Source of the DNA: Clavulina sp. PMI_390
Lineage: Eukaryota > Basidiomycota > Agaricomycetes > Cantharellales > Hydnaceae
NCBI GenBank assembly: GCA_015039315.1
Contig: WIDE01000024.1
Span: 194,931 to 258,930, forward strand
DNA length: 64,000 bases
Direction of reading: 5' to 3'
The position numbers were made by a program, and so were the translations under genes. The notes beneath the pieces are model-generated. The model was not told the origin of the DNA and searched no databases. It was given only the letters and a program-made list of their open reading frames with translations. This document shows, piece by piece, positions 25,494-37,270 of the stretch. The first letter of the stretch is position 1. Every line of letters starts with the position of its first letter.

Positions 25494-27326
25494 ATGAATG
25501 GCGTTGCCCAAGCAGGTCACCCGCGACCTGCTATGCCCATGTCGATGCCTCCAAACGGCATGACCGCGCCATCGACGATGATGATGGGGCAGCCTCCAAG
25601 CGCCCGTTATGACGCGTCCCATGGTCCTGAGCAGCATACTGCACCTCGCCCGCCTAATCTTATTGAAGCAGAGCGTCGCCAAAAGATTCAAGCTGTGGTA
25701 CTTGCCAAGTTCCCCGAACTTGTTCAAGCGCACAAAGAGGGCAGACTCACTCCGACGCAGGCAGCGCAGGTGAGTTCTCTAAAGAACTTGTGAATGGCCC
25801 GTGAGACTGATAACTGAATGCTGTTGCAGCTCAAGGTCATTATCGGTGGGCTTAATGCTCAGATAGCGAAAGAGGAAGCACAGCGTGCTGCACTCAATGC
25901 TGCCCAACAGTCTGGCTTGAACGGTGCAACTGCACCACCAGGAGTGAGTGTAGTATCCCTCGATTCTTTACAGCTTGCTTAATTCCCCACTTTTAGTCGG
26001 CATCCACACTCAATGGTGCTCGATCAGGAACACCTGTTCAACCCCCACTTCGCGTTGAGACAGTGCGTACACCCTTCAATTTCACAGTACTAAATACTTA
26101 CCCTTATTCATCCGAAGGCACAAACCCCCTCTAATGGTGTTAACTCGCCCGCCCTTAGATCCGGCGTGAGCCAGCACTCAACTCCCGCAGGTATGTGGCT
26201 CCGAGTTTGTTTGTCCTGCTGTCGTACAATCTTATGGACTACGATTCAGCCCCAGGACCACCGACTCCAGTAGCTGGAGTCAAGCGCAAAACTCCCCCTC
26301 CATCTTCTGACAACCAAAGCACGCATGCTCCTCCTGGCCCTCCCCAACCACAATCCCAATCACAACCCCAGGATGGCAACAGTGCGCCGAACGCCACTCA
26401 GCCAAACGACTCCCAACCAGAAACAGAACAATCATCATCGCCTCCAGGAGATCCAGGACCACAACCGTGGCCAATGGTTGGGAGAGAATCTCGTCCCACT
26501 CTTAGCGCTGGTCTCGGTGGCGCCCCAGTCTTGCTCTGTACGTGCTTCTTGCCACTATCCCAGTATCCCCCCACGAGACTCACTCTCCGGATTCTAGCCA
26601 CTCCTGCCCATCTTGTACTCCCTACTATCGACGCAGAAGCCCTAGAAGCGATGGTTGCTCCAAGAAAATCGACGAATGCGGCTGCAGAAGCTGCTCGAAA
26701 GGAGTCTTCAGCTACATCGAGCCTTGGTAGCAAGAAGACAATTCGCGAAATTGTGGCTACCATCGACCCTCGAGTCCGTGTAGACGCTGACGTTGAAGAT
26801 GTGAGAGTTACCACTTGAGGCCACCCGACCCGCCTGCTGACGTATTCCCTTTGATGTGTTAAGTTCATGCTCGAAATAGCGGACGAATTCTTGGACTCAG
26901 TGATTCATTCCGCGTGCTTAATTGCTCAGCATAGAGGGTCTGATGGACTGGATGTCCGGGATCTTCAACTCCATCTTGGTGCGTTGATCATCTGGACAAC
27001 TCCCTCGTAGTTTCCATCTAATCATTGTGGTCTAATTTTCAGAGAGCAACCTGAACCTTCGCATTCCTGGATTTTCGTCAGACGAAACACGAGTCTCAAT
27101 ATCCCAATCTGCTATGGTAGGTGATGTTCTTCTCGGAGCTGTCGGTGCCAAGGCGCGAGTGGGGACCTCTTCGACAAGTGGCGGAGGCGCCACAAAATCC
27201 AAAGGCAAAGGAAAGGAGAAGGGATCTTCAAAAGATGCTGCTGCAGCAGAACGAGAAGCTTCTCTTGGCCGCGGCTTGAGAGCATCTCGTATTGCTGCTG
27301 TGAGGGGCTCAAAGAAGGGGTCTTGA
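25494..27326 (+). CDS. TAF12: Transcription initiation factor TFIID/SAGA subunit TAF12
   Basis: Eight exons (25494-25769, 25830-25943, 25997-26062, 26118-26190, 26250-26537, 26598-26800, 26864-26978, 27043-27326) give 472 residues. The C-terminal histone fold is clear: KKTIREIVATIDPRVRVD, then FMLEIADEFLDSVIHSAC, the RGSDGLDVRDLQLHLE segment and NLRIPGF. These align in order with TAF12 of yeast and animals. The N-terminal half is Pro/Gln/Ser-rich with a conserved-looking helical stretch (IQAVVLAKFPELVQAHKEGR), and the last 60 residues are Lys/Ser/Gly-rich. TAF12 pairs with TAF4 in TFIID, and with Ada1 in SAGA, through this fold. The long disordered N-terminus is usual in fungi. Confidence 0.95.
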
Positions 27327-28049
27327 CGCCATACACATCAGAGCCAGCCCCCTGTTATGACCATCATGAAGCACTGTATACTATACCCTCACTTTGTTAC
27401 CTGTTGCCACTAGCTAGTCAACACTTCTTATCATCATTCGGGTGCTCGATGCATTCTTGTTGTAAATCACTACCGCTAGTTACGTCGTCAACAACTATTA
27501 ATTCGTCAGAATCTTAGTCTTCGACATCCAGGCTGTCCAGGGTTCAATTAGGATGTCACGATGGGGCATAAATTCGCATTGATAATTTTTATTACGCTAA
27601 CTACTAGATAGACGAAACAAGGAGGCCTATGTAGAAGGCCAATGCACGTACCTGATAACCCGTGAGAGAAGGCGAAGACCTAGCGAAGAACGACAGAGTC
27701 AGTCAGACTGCCAGAATCTCAAAAAACGGCCGCGAAGAAAGGATCAGATAATTCTACTATCTTGGTTTTCCCTGAGGATCAACATCGTTGCAGAGCAACT
27801 CTGTTGTCCCTATACTGTGATCATCATGATAGATGATATTGAAAACGGTACTCACAGTGCAAGAAAAGGCTGGTGGTCCCAGTCTTATGGCTGTGTTAAA
27901 GCCGCCAAGGAGAACTGTGCGGTGAGGAATCGAGGAAGAAACAGTGAGCCAACGAATCCACGTGCGCCACAGCAAAAAGGTCAACAAATAGCAATCAGTA
28001 GGAACAATTGGTATTTTAAAAAGTTGTCGGCAGCTTCGAGGATGATTCC
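27327..28049. other. Intergenic up to the assembly gap; possible minus-strand exon
   Basis: 3' region of TAF12, then a minus-strand frame near 27987-27757 containing VLLGGFNTAIRLGPPAF with a plausible 45-nt intron (GTGAGT donor, ACAG acceptor) before a stop near 27765. It could be the 3' end of a gene whose body lies in the gap. I do not recognise it and the support is weak. Confidence 0.2.
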
Positions 28050-29018
28050 NNNNNNNNNNNNNNNNNNNNNNNNNNNNNNNNNNNNNNNNNNNNNNNNNNN
28101 NNNNNNNNNNNNNNNNNNNNNNNNNNNNNNNNNNNNNNNNNNNNNNNNNNNNNNNNNNNNNNNNNNNNNNNNNNNNNNNNNNNNNNNNNNNNNNNNNNNN
28201 NNNNNNNNNNNNNNNNNNNNNNNNNNNNNNNNNNNNNNNNNNNNNNNNNNNNNNNNNNNNNNNNNNNNNNNNNNNNNNNNNNNNNNNNNNNNNNNNNNNN
28301 NNNNNNNNNNNNNNNNNNNNNNNNNNNNNNNNNNNNNNNNNNNNNNNNNNNNNNNNNNNNNNNNNNNNNNNNNNNNNNNNNNNNNNNNNNNNNNNNNNNN
28401 NNNNNNNNNNNNNNNNNNNNNNNNNNNNNNNNNNNNNNNNNNNNNNNNNNNNNNNNNNNNNNNNNNNNNNNNNNNNNNNNNNNNNNNNNNNNNNNNNNNN
28501 NNNNNNNNNNNNNNNNNNNNNNNNNNNNNNNNNNNNNNNNNNNNNNNNNNNNNNNNNNNNNNNNNNNNNNNNNNNNNNNNNNNNNNNNNNNNNNNNNNNN
28601 NNNNNNNNNNNNNNNNNNNNNNNNNNNNNNNNNNNNNNNNNNNNNNNNNNNNNNNNNNNNNNNNNNNNNNNNNNNNNNNNNNNNNNNNNNNNNNNNNNNN
28701 NNNNNNNNNNNNNNNNNNNNNNNNNNNNNNNNNNNNNNNNNNNNNNNNNNNNNNNNNNNNNNNNNNNNNNNNNNNNNNNNNNNNNNNNNNNNNNNNNNNN
28801 NNNNNNNNNNNNNNNNNNNNNNNNNNNNNNNNNNNNNNNNNNNNNNNNNNNNNNNNNNNNNNNNNNNNNNNNNNNNNNNNNNNNNNNNNNNNNNNNNNNN
28901 NNNNNNNNNNNNNNNNNNNNNNNNNNNNNNNNNNNNNNNNNNNNNNNNNNNNNNNNNNNNNNNNNNNNNNNNNNNNNNNNNNNNNNNNNNNNNNNNNNNN
29001 NNNNNNNNNNNNNNNNNN
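28050..29018. other. Assembly gap (run of N)
   Basis: 969 consecutive undetermined bases. Nothing can be annotated inside; apparent open frames spanning it are artefacts of reading N as coding. Confidence 1.
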
Positions 29019-30777
29019 AACCTTACCTTAAAGACATACCAAGAACGCATATCATCCTAAGAATTCGAAAAGAATTACACCATACCAAGAAAGGGCAGAA
29101 ACCGAGATGTGAGGGCGCGTCAGAATTGCAGGAAAAAAGAGCTGAACCGGTCACGTGCAAGTCACAAGACCCTGTCGTGGGTGACTGACCACCCATTCCC
29201 TTCTGCAGCTAATCCAATTGCGGCTCGAATACCCTTCTAGAATTCTTTCCCATCTAATCTCCCTTCAGCCGTCTTCTGATCAATTCGGAATGTTCTCCGC
29301 AGAAAGAGACCAGCAATTTCTTCTCGATCAATTACCCTCCTCGGTGCCAACGCTTTGTCCTCGTCAGATTTGCAATGTAGCCGACGACTTCGCTCGCTTG
29401 ATTGGCCCTGTTACCGAGGCCAAGACTTAGTGACGGCATTGTTATAAGATCAGATTGGTTATGCAGGCGTTGAATATTCACATCGTGATACGCTGCCGCG
29501 CGTGTTAGCTCCCGTCTTATGGGACCATGTGGCTTTCCTAGCTGCCACTAACTTTGACAGCTCGATACAACGTGCTTTCCCTGATTGATGACTCTTCAAC
29601 TGACAGTGATGCATGCCCTGCTTGTTTGCAGGAATCCCTTTCACGCAGCAAGGCCATATCCCTCACAGTCCAGTCATGAGGCCGAGAGCTCAAAAAACGT
29701 TTGATCCAATTGGTAGATCCTAACCTCTTGGAAATCATGCCGTTTGCGCAATGAGAAGCGGAGTTGTGTTGGCCCAAAGTTTGTAAGAAGACTGGCGAGC
29801 TTATCTCTTCCGGCAGCCTATTTGCTTGCTTCCCTAAAAGTTGACAGCCTATTGATTGGGGTAGTATCGATCAGAATATCCTCCAAGATGGGGCATCTTG
29901 AACGAGAGAATTCTGAGAAAGGACACGATGCATATTGTCATTGATCGATTTGTTGATACTGGACCCTCCTCTCACGAGGGCGCTCAGGACTTACCGCGAT
30001 CGATACTCATAGCCGCAGCTTCCCTTTGTATGTTTCCCAATTTAGGTGTTCCCACTCCTCGACGCTCCTTATCTGCAGTTGACAACTTTCTCACTGCTTT
30101 TGCGCGAGCGTGTTATACATAGTACATACAGTATTAATGTACATTCTCCGCCGCAGCTCAAGATACAAGTTGTGCTCTCACATATCCCACCTCACATCTC
30201 TCGCATGGCCCATGTGAATGGGCGGCGGTGTTACGGTACCGAGCCCCTAATTTTTGTCATGTCTCTGCTGCAAATCGTATTTGCAACTCTTCAGCCAACT
30301 GATTGTGCGCAATAAGAAGGTGATTCCTGGGCTGAGCAGCTCCTCATCCGTCCACCGGCGACTCAAAGCTGAGAGTTTGGCGCATGAGGGCTCCAGTCTA
30401 TAGCATAAAGCCAGGGGAGGTGCACGTGTTTCTTGTCTTTGGGCCTGTCAACCCCTTGCCCGAGAAACCGAAACATCGTTGCCAGCTTCTGATATCTGAG
30501 GTTTCAATTGAACGCATGTCAGCAGTAATTGAATAGTCCCGACAATTTACTGTACAGTCGGTGTGGGGGTGCCGTGAGGATCCTGGACATGCACGCCAGT
30601 GATCGACCCGCCCTCACGCCCCTCACGATCATTGCAAATACATCTACACTTCCCCCTTGATTTCAACCCGGCGGCCAACCAGCCCCAAGTGGCCAAATGC
30701 TTCAAATACACGATCTCTGCTGCGCCTGCTATTCCTGCTGCTCAATTCCCCCACCCCCCCTCCACCACTATCTGCGA
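29019..30777. other. Intergenic right of the gap
   Basis: About 1.8 kb with only short unrelated open frames. No splice pattern gives a longer protein and no repeat or RNA gene was recognised. It may hold part of a gene interrupted by the gap. Confidence 0.3.
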
Positions 30778-31725
30778 TGCCCCCACCGACATCAACTCGC
30801 GAACGCTCGTCACGACTGATTATGCCTGACGAGCAAGGCCATTATCGCATTCTTATCCTAGGTGGTTCCTCATCTGAAAGGGTAAGATATCTATCTATCC
30901 AGCTGAAGGAACCCCTGGTCTTTTTTGTCTCAGGGCGTGATTCTCAATTTCCCCTTCTATTTGTGTCTCGTTCACCGACGGGACCGATGCCCGGCCATCC
31001 GTCCCCTCATTCTCCAGCGCAAAGCAGCTCGACCGTTGGCTCGCGGCTTGAATTTGCCGGTGCTAGCATTGCACTGCAACAACGTTTCTCCCGGCGCGCC
31101 CACACCCACGCCACTCTCGAGATTCTCGTGGATTGCGCATAGCAGTAGCGTCCAGGGCGAGGACGAGATAGAGTGCCTAGAGGCTGCAAGTGATGTCATC
31201 TGTGGGTCCATTTTCCACCTTTGATTCCCACCCTGCAAACCCGCCCACGAAATGCATCAGCATGTGCTGATGATTTGATCTTTTCTTTTCGAATGATCAT
31301 GGATCATTCATTCCATATGCGCGCTCTATCTCAAAGGGCTCGACACCCCGTATTTGGCAAACATCGCAACGCGCACACGGCATATCGTTTCAGAAGCTGC
31401 ACGCACACCATCACGGATGCTCACTATCGCTCCCACAAAATTCCTCGCCGCGGATTGGGCAAAATACTCGCGGGATCGGGAACAAATACTACAGTTCTAT
31501 GAGAGAGATAACAACGACAGCAACATTGACAGTACGGACGACTCTGCGGATCGAAGCCAAAGCTCGAGAAAATGGCATCGTTTTGATGGGTGGAAGGGGA
31601 GTGTTGAGTACCGATATTGGGTCAGCCAGTTTGAGATTGAAGCTGCGCCGGTCACTTCATGGGAGACATCGCCAATGTACTCTGCTGCAGGTTCAACAGC
31701 AGCGATTTTCCCCGTCGTGTTCTAA
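30778..31725 (+). CDS. Unrecognised small gene, structure uncertain
   Basis: Two stretches look coding. The first begins at the ATG at 30778 and reads through RILILGGSSSE to a probable 50-nt intron (GTAAGA donor near 30882, CTCAG acceptor near 30934). The second, about 31330-31725, reads GLDTPYLANIATRTRHIV, then RMLTIAPTKFLAADWAKY and a Ser/Asp-rich tail ending in WHRFDGWKGSVEYRYW. Which exons lie between them is unclear: two frames of the middle segment are open. I do not recognise the family. The residue composition, splice signals and ending before the convergent adaptin gene argue that something is encoded here. Confidence 0.35.
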
Positions 31726-31816
31726 TTTAGTTTAGCAAAACGCTACAGCCAGTTTCAGCGCATTGTGAATTATATTACATTACTACACATCGCACTTGAG
31801 TCATACACTCGCTCCT

Positions 31817-34800
31817 TTAGTCTAATGGATCCCTTATGGCACGCTTTGTTTCCGCATCGGCTGCTCGAAGCACCCACATGCACGAGCCATCGTCTGCTGG
31901 CTTGAGCCTCACACATGCAACAAATTTTTGCATTTCATCACGCCGCACCAGCACGCATATCTCCTTGCTTGCAACCGCTGAATCTAGATGGAGCAACGGT
32001 CAGATGTGCCCGGTGAGTTGAGCTCGGGCAGGAGAGACATACCCTCAATGAAAGGGTCTTGTGTATCAGGCGCAATCAGGACGGTGAATTGAGGCAATGA
32101 CGTCTGGAGTAGCTCAACAACTGCGGGTGGTGTAGAGCTATGCCACCCTCGAGCCGTACACTTGGGGTCATTCATGGCCGTCCATAGCTTTTCAAATTCC
32201 TCCTTCCCTGGCTCGGGCTCTGTTGAAGCTGTCGTCGTGGGGTCTATAGGGGAGACCCCCAACAAGTTACCCTCTGCTCGGAAGGGAGAATCCAGATCAA
32301 TGAGCTCAAGATCTTCCACCTAGCAGAAGAGAGCATTTGTGAGCGTTTCGGGGCCGAGCTAGGCGTCGCCAAAAATGAAGAAATGGCGCGGAGTCAGTAG
32401 CATCTGACTCACAATGTCTTTCACTCTGGTATTTGCAGGGCGGGAGCCACTGGGACGTCGTTGGTGCTAGTATTAAGCCGAATGAGTGCTGGTCCGCCGC
32501 TCTAACTGCAAGAGCGCTCTCACCTGGGATGCCAACAAATTCACGCTCGCTCCCAGCGATGGCGATTCTCCCCTTGAAACAGCCGCTCCCGGCTCATCAT
32601 TCTCATATTTCGCGTCCAATCGTCTCCTGCCAGAGTGGGGACTAGCGAGCACTCCCACCTGCGAGCTTTCTATCGATCCAGTCCGTTGGCGATATGCGGA
32701 GCGAGGCGCGGCGGGCCGGGGAGCGTCATATGCGTCATATCGGAGCTGGCGGGTAGCATTCAGTCTTGGCGAGACAGGTGGAGTCGCGAACGGCGGTGGG
32801 GACGTAGGGCGGATAGAAGGCGAGCGGGTAGGAGACGTCTTGGGAATCTCCCGGTGCGACTCAAGCGCCATCAGGAAGTCAGGAAGCTTGATAGGCAAAA
32901 AAGCGCCCAGTCAGCAGATCGTTCGAATCTGGCGTTCATTAAGGGGTGCTCTTACCGATGGTGACAATGCAGAATTGACGATTTTCCGCAGTGTGGTCAC
33001 ATCACGACCAAGGCTGATAACTTGTTGACACCGCTGCACGCCATCTGCTCAGACTTGAACGGAAGACAGCAGGAGCTTCAATGCGCACCATTCGGATATG
33101 ACGACCTGCTAATCCTTGCAAGGCTCGAACATTTTGTGTGACCTCGGCAGGTACCCCATCAGCACAGTTAGCCGACAGCTTCAGCATGGACAGGAGAAGG
33201 ACTTCTTGAACCGCAACTTTCCACAGAGGGCAAACAGCGGGTCAGCCCACGAGGAACCACTTCAAACGTAATCGGAATGCACATACTCGGCGCATCAATC
33301 AAATAGTTATTCAGCTTGAGCACTAACGTCTCCGTAGAACCTTCGCTAGCGGTACCATAGGTACCAGCCACAGCAGCGAGAAGCGTGAGGCCACTTGGAC
33401 CATAGTCGAATGGGCGGGATGTATCATTAAGGAAGGCGCTAGTTCCCATCTCAGGGGAGTGATCGACCGAGGGAAGAGTCTCACTGGCAAACTCTTGAAG
33501 GAAAGACTGTTGATCCTCGGACGAGGCTGTGAGAGAACGTTAGATACCTGATGGAACGGCAGTGGCGATGTACATACCTGAGCTAACATAGGCCAAGGCA
33601 CGTTCGACGACACTTTCCAGGACCAGCCCTCTTCGGTTGGCGGTTGCGCCTGACCGAGGTGATCCAGGAGGGGACATTATTGAGCTTGAAAGTGCATGGA
33701 GGACGCGCTTCAGCTCCGCGGCATAAATAGATCCATTAGGTGCAAGGATCTCCAGAAGCTCCATAAGACGGAGCACGGATTTTTCGAAATCGGACGGTCT
33801 GCTGCTACTGTGGGCAATGGAGGACGAAGAGAGCGATGAAGAAGGACGGGGGACTGCCGAAAGAGATGCTAGCAAACGCTCTCGATAAGCTTCGAGGATG
33901 CTAGCGTCTACTGCCTTGAGCACCCGAAATGTCTATTTGTGGGAAAGAGTCAGGGGCGCGATGTGGCAAGGGGAGTGCATTGGCTCACAAGTGTACGGAG
34001 GGTGGAGTCATCCGATTCCATGAAGCTCATAATATTGCCTACTTCTCGTTCCTCGATGGTGACTGCTCGCCGAGTGGCCTCACTGCTCTCTTCCCGAGCA
34101 GAAACGCCAGTCCAGAGAACTGGAGGTAAAGCAAGGAGGCATCTTATGGCGAGACACCGGACATTTGGATCTGAGACTGATGCTGCTAGTAACGGACGAA
34201 GGTAGACAAATGGACTGGCCGATGGTGTTTGCAAGACCCGTTCCAATACAGCCTGAGGAGGGATCCGAGCCAACACAGAAAACACCTCCAGAAAAACGGC
34301 TATAACGATGTTAGTTTCGACATTGATTTAGAGCATTGCTTCATCACACCTCCGTCTATGGTTCTCTGGGGTCGAAGCCGGGTAAGCAATGAGATTAGTG
34401 CATTAAGAACACGTTCAGTGAGACTAGAATGTGCATAGCATGAGCGAGTGATAAGAAATGCGATGGTAAATCCAAACCTTTCCGCCAGCTGTGTGGCACA
34501 GACGCTGCTGAGAACCTTCAAGAAAGTCACAATGGCCCAGGACAGTGCATGCTCCCTGTCGTTGATATGTTGGAGAATAGCATCTGCTATAGAGGTCACA
34601 TTGGCTTCCTGCGATATTGTATTAGCTCCGAGATAGACGGAATGGTCTGGACATCTACTGACCATGTCGACCGAAGCCAAAATATTTACTGCAGCAACGA
34701 CAAGTGGTAGCTTTCCGCTCCGTAGACACTGTTGTAATGGATTCTGCAAGGAGACTCCTAGTGACGGATCAATGGACGCGAGAGCCTTAAGTGCAAGTAG

Positions 34801-35586
34801 CGTCCGGCGCCTGAGATCTACGCTTCAGATCAGATGAGTATCCTTTATTCGGCACTCGCGTCGAGAGATTCATTTACCTCTTATGGATAAGCAACTCTTC
34901 AAGTCGATCCCGGATAGCAGGGATAAGGTCTTGCCCAGGCGACTGCGCAATGTAGTCCAGGGCTAAGGCGATTCGAGGCTTAGCTGTGCTGCACAAATCC
35001 TATATTTTTGTCAGTGAAGGTGCTGCCGTTGTCAGATGAACTATATATCACCTTTCGTAATGTATTGACCAGCATCAGGTGAAGGTCATGCCCGGGAGGG
35101 AGGTTGTGGATGCAATACTGGTATGCTAGGGACACGTTCAAAAGAGCTTGTTGACAGCCCAGTTCAGGATATATGTCATACCTATCCGCCGATCCTTCAG
35201 AGTTGCACCACTCTCAGCGAGCCTAACGGCATGGGAGAGGGCAAATTTAGTTTTGGACTCTATGGGGTAGGGTGCGACCGATTGACAATAGAGCAGAAGA
35301 ACCAAGCATTCGCTCGCGTCAGACTATGAGGGTCATCGAAGAGGGAAGTTAACGAGCGACAATGGGTGGGTAATCAACACATGCATGAGTGTTATGAGAA
35401 TGAGCACATTGTCTCAACGCGACGTACAGAGCCTGAACGAGGGTTTCTTAGTTTATTGTGAATTGACTGGATTTCCTTGCTGATAACAGCATCAACCGCC
35501 TGTGGAGAGGCTGCATTTTCGACCTGCTGAACCAGAGCAAAGTGGGCGCGACTCATTGCACCCGAGGTGCGAAGCTCCATTTCCAT
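31817..35586 (-). CDS. Adaptin large subunit, AP-4 epsilon-like
   Basis: Fifteen exons from 35586 down to 31817 give 960 residues. The adaptin N-terminal trunk is evident: EIQSIHNKLRNPR, then SDASECLVLLLYCQ, KFALSHAVRLAESG, HDLHLMLVNTLRKDL, DLRRRTLLALKALASIDPSL and FKBP-unrelated helical repeats down to LADGVQRCQQVISLGRDVTTL. A Ser/Pro-rich hinge follows (about residues 650-780), then a C-terminal ear-like region ending in VLVRRDEMQKFVACVRL and DAETKRAIRDPLD. Adaptor complexes sort transmembrane cargo into vesicles. The SDASECLVLLLYC start and overall length fit the epsilon/gamma/alpha class best, with AP-4 epsilon favoured; that assignment needs a tree. Introns are 50-104 nt. Only about 130 bases separate its start from the divergent BUB2 start. 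Confidence 0.85.
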
Positions 35587-35719
35587 CGGTATTCCCGGCT
35601 CGTCCTCAGCGTTGCGGTCGCCAGAGAGTTAGGAGGCAGGCGGTGTTCCGTGTTGGGGACGATTTGCGTTGTTGGTGTTTGTCGCGTGTCCCAACAACAA
35701 AACCGCCCCTCGTGTCTCG
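35587..35719. promoter_or_regulatory. Short divergent promoter between the adaptin gene and BUB2
   Basis: Only 133 bases lie between the two start codons, so both promoters must share or overlap this segment and the neighbouring leaders. No clear TATA box is visible. Confidence 0.45.
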
Positions 35720-37003
35720 ATGAGCCGGCCGTCGTCTCCAACGGCCGCGACAAAGGCACACCAGTTCAACAAGATCCTGGGCCAGAAAAGCACTTCAACG
35801 CGTCTCAAGACCCCAGAAGATGTCGATGAAGCGCTGAAGAAACTCAGAAGACTGGTGCTAGTGAATGGCATACCATCAGATGTGGTGAGAGTGTTTCTAT
35901 GCACCAACCCTGTGCTTTGGAGCTTGGACCCTGAACGATGGGTTACTTAGGACCCCACCATCCGGCCGCGTCTATGGAAACTCCTACTTCGGGTCAATGA
36001 TCTGTCTGCGGACGAGTATCTGCGCTTCGTAGCACGAGGCCCCTGCCATGTCAGGGAGAAAATCCGCAATGACACGTTCAGGTAAGGTGTTATCTTTCAG
36101 AAACTTTCCTTTTGTTGACTTGGATGATCGTCACAGGACGTTGGCCACAGATCGCCTGTTCAAAGAAAAGGTGAAGGAGGACATGCTCGTTCGGCTGCTT
36201 GACGCGTTTGTCTGGCGGAATTCAGGTAAGCCACGTGCATCTGGTGCTCAGATAGCTGCTGATCCTCATGTTCTTGAGAAGATGAAGAGAGTGCAAGACC
36301 TGGCTTCACATATGTTCAGGGCATGAATGTCCTGGCCGCTCCGTTCCTCTATACTATGCCATCGGAGCTGGAGGCATTCTATTGCTTCTCCACATTCATT
36401 GAAATCATGTGCCCCAGCTACGTCCAACCAACCTTGGAAGGCGTGCATCGAGGCCTAAAAGTACGTTGCTGCTCCTGTCTCAATGACGTTTGTCTAACAT
36501 ATCATCCCAGCTCCTGGACCGATGCCTCAAGATTCTAGACTCTGAGCTCTATGCACATCTGCGCTCGAAAAAGCTCTCCGCAGAAATTTACGCCTTCCCA
36601 TGTACGCACAATACTATCCTTTGTTGTCGTCAAACCTTTTGCTAAACATCTTGCCAACAGCCGTCCTCACCTTGTGCGCTTGCACGCCGCCACTTCCACA
36701 AGTGCTTCAGCTATGGGACTTCCTCCTTGCGTTTGGAGTTCATCTGAATGTCCTTTGTATTATCGCCCAACTCATCCTGATGCGGGACGAATTGATGAAG
36801 AGCAGCAGGCGCGTTGTTCCATTGCAGTTTGATAATACCCGATTCCCTGACCTGTGTATTATCTTAGCCCCATGAAGCTGCTCAGAACCTTCCCCGATCT
36901 CGACGCGCAGGCTGTCATTGGCATCGCCGTCGCTCTCGTGCGAGACCTTCCTCAAGATTTGTACACTGAGCTTGTGCGCCATCCTTACGAGGTTAGGAGC
37001 TAG
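35720..37003 (+). CDS. BUB2: Bub2-type TBC Rab/Tem1 GTPase-activating protein
   Basis: Seven exons (35720-35884, 35951-36081, 36137-36225, 36288-36460, 36511-36601, 36661-36808, 36868-37003) give 310 residues, close to the length of yeast Bub2. TBC signatures are clear: the arginine finger in KIRNDTFR (about residue 99) and the glutamine finger in YVQGMN (about residue 139), followed by LAAPFLYTMPSELEAFY, HRGLKLLDRCLKILD, CACTPPLPQVLQLWDFLLA and PMKLLRTFP. Bub2 with Bfa1 is known to inactivate Tem1 at the spindle pole and delay mitotic exit. The intron 36809-36867 uses a GC donor if the family sequence SSSPMKLLR is kept; a GT donor at 36827 would give only a 41-nt intron and an unusual insert. 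Confidence 0.93.
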
Positions 37004-37270
37004 CCAGCTTTCACACACCCGCCACGACCTCAACGATGCAAGCTGTGAGTCATTAATCGCTGATACTGCCATATACCCTCGCTCAGTTTGCTTCTCAGAT
37101 ACCTTATCACAACTACCACACATTCTCGTAATTCATCATCAATTAATTCCCTGCCATTGACATCTGCTCGCTCGATGTGTTGTAATACTGGACTGCCATC
37201 TGTGTAATGTGATTGTTGGAAAATACAGCAAGCCTTGCGAACCAGGATTGTATGCGGAGAAAGACTAGCG

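Noticed and set aside
27817..29050. Long open frames on both strands across the N run
   Set aside because: They consist of undetermined bases read as coding; only a few flanking residues are real.
35324..35427. Apparent frameshift in the adaptin N-terminus
   Set aside because: Several frames were tried; a 104-nt intron leading into SDASECLVLLLYC restores the family sequence, so no frameshift is needed.
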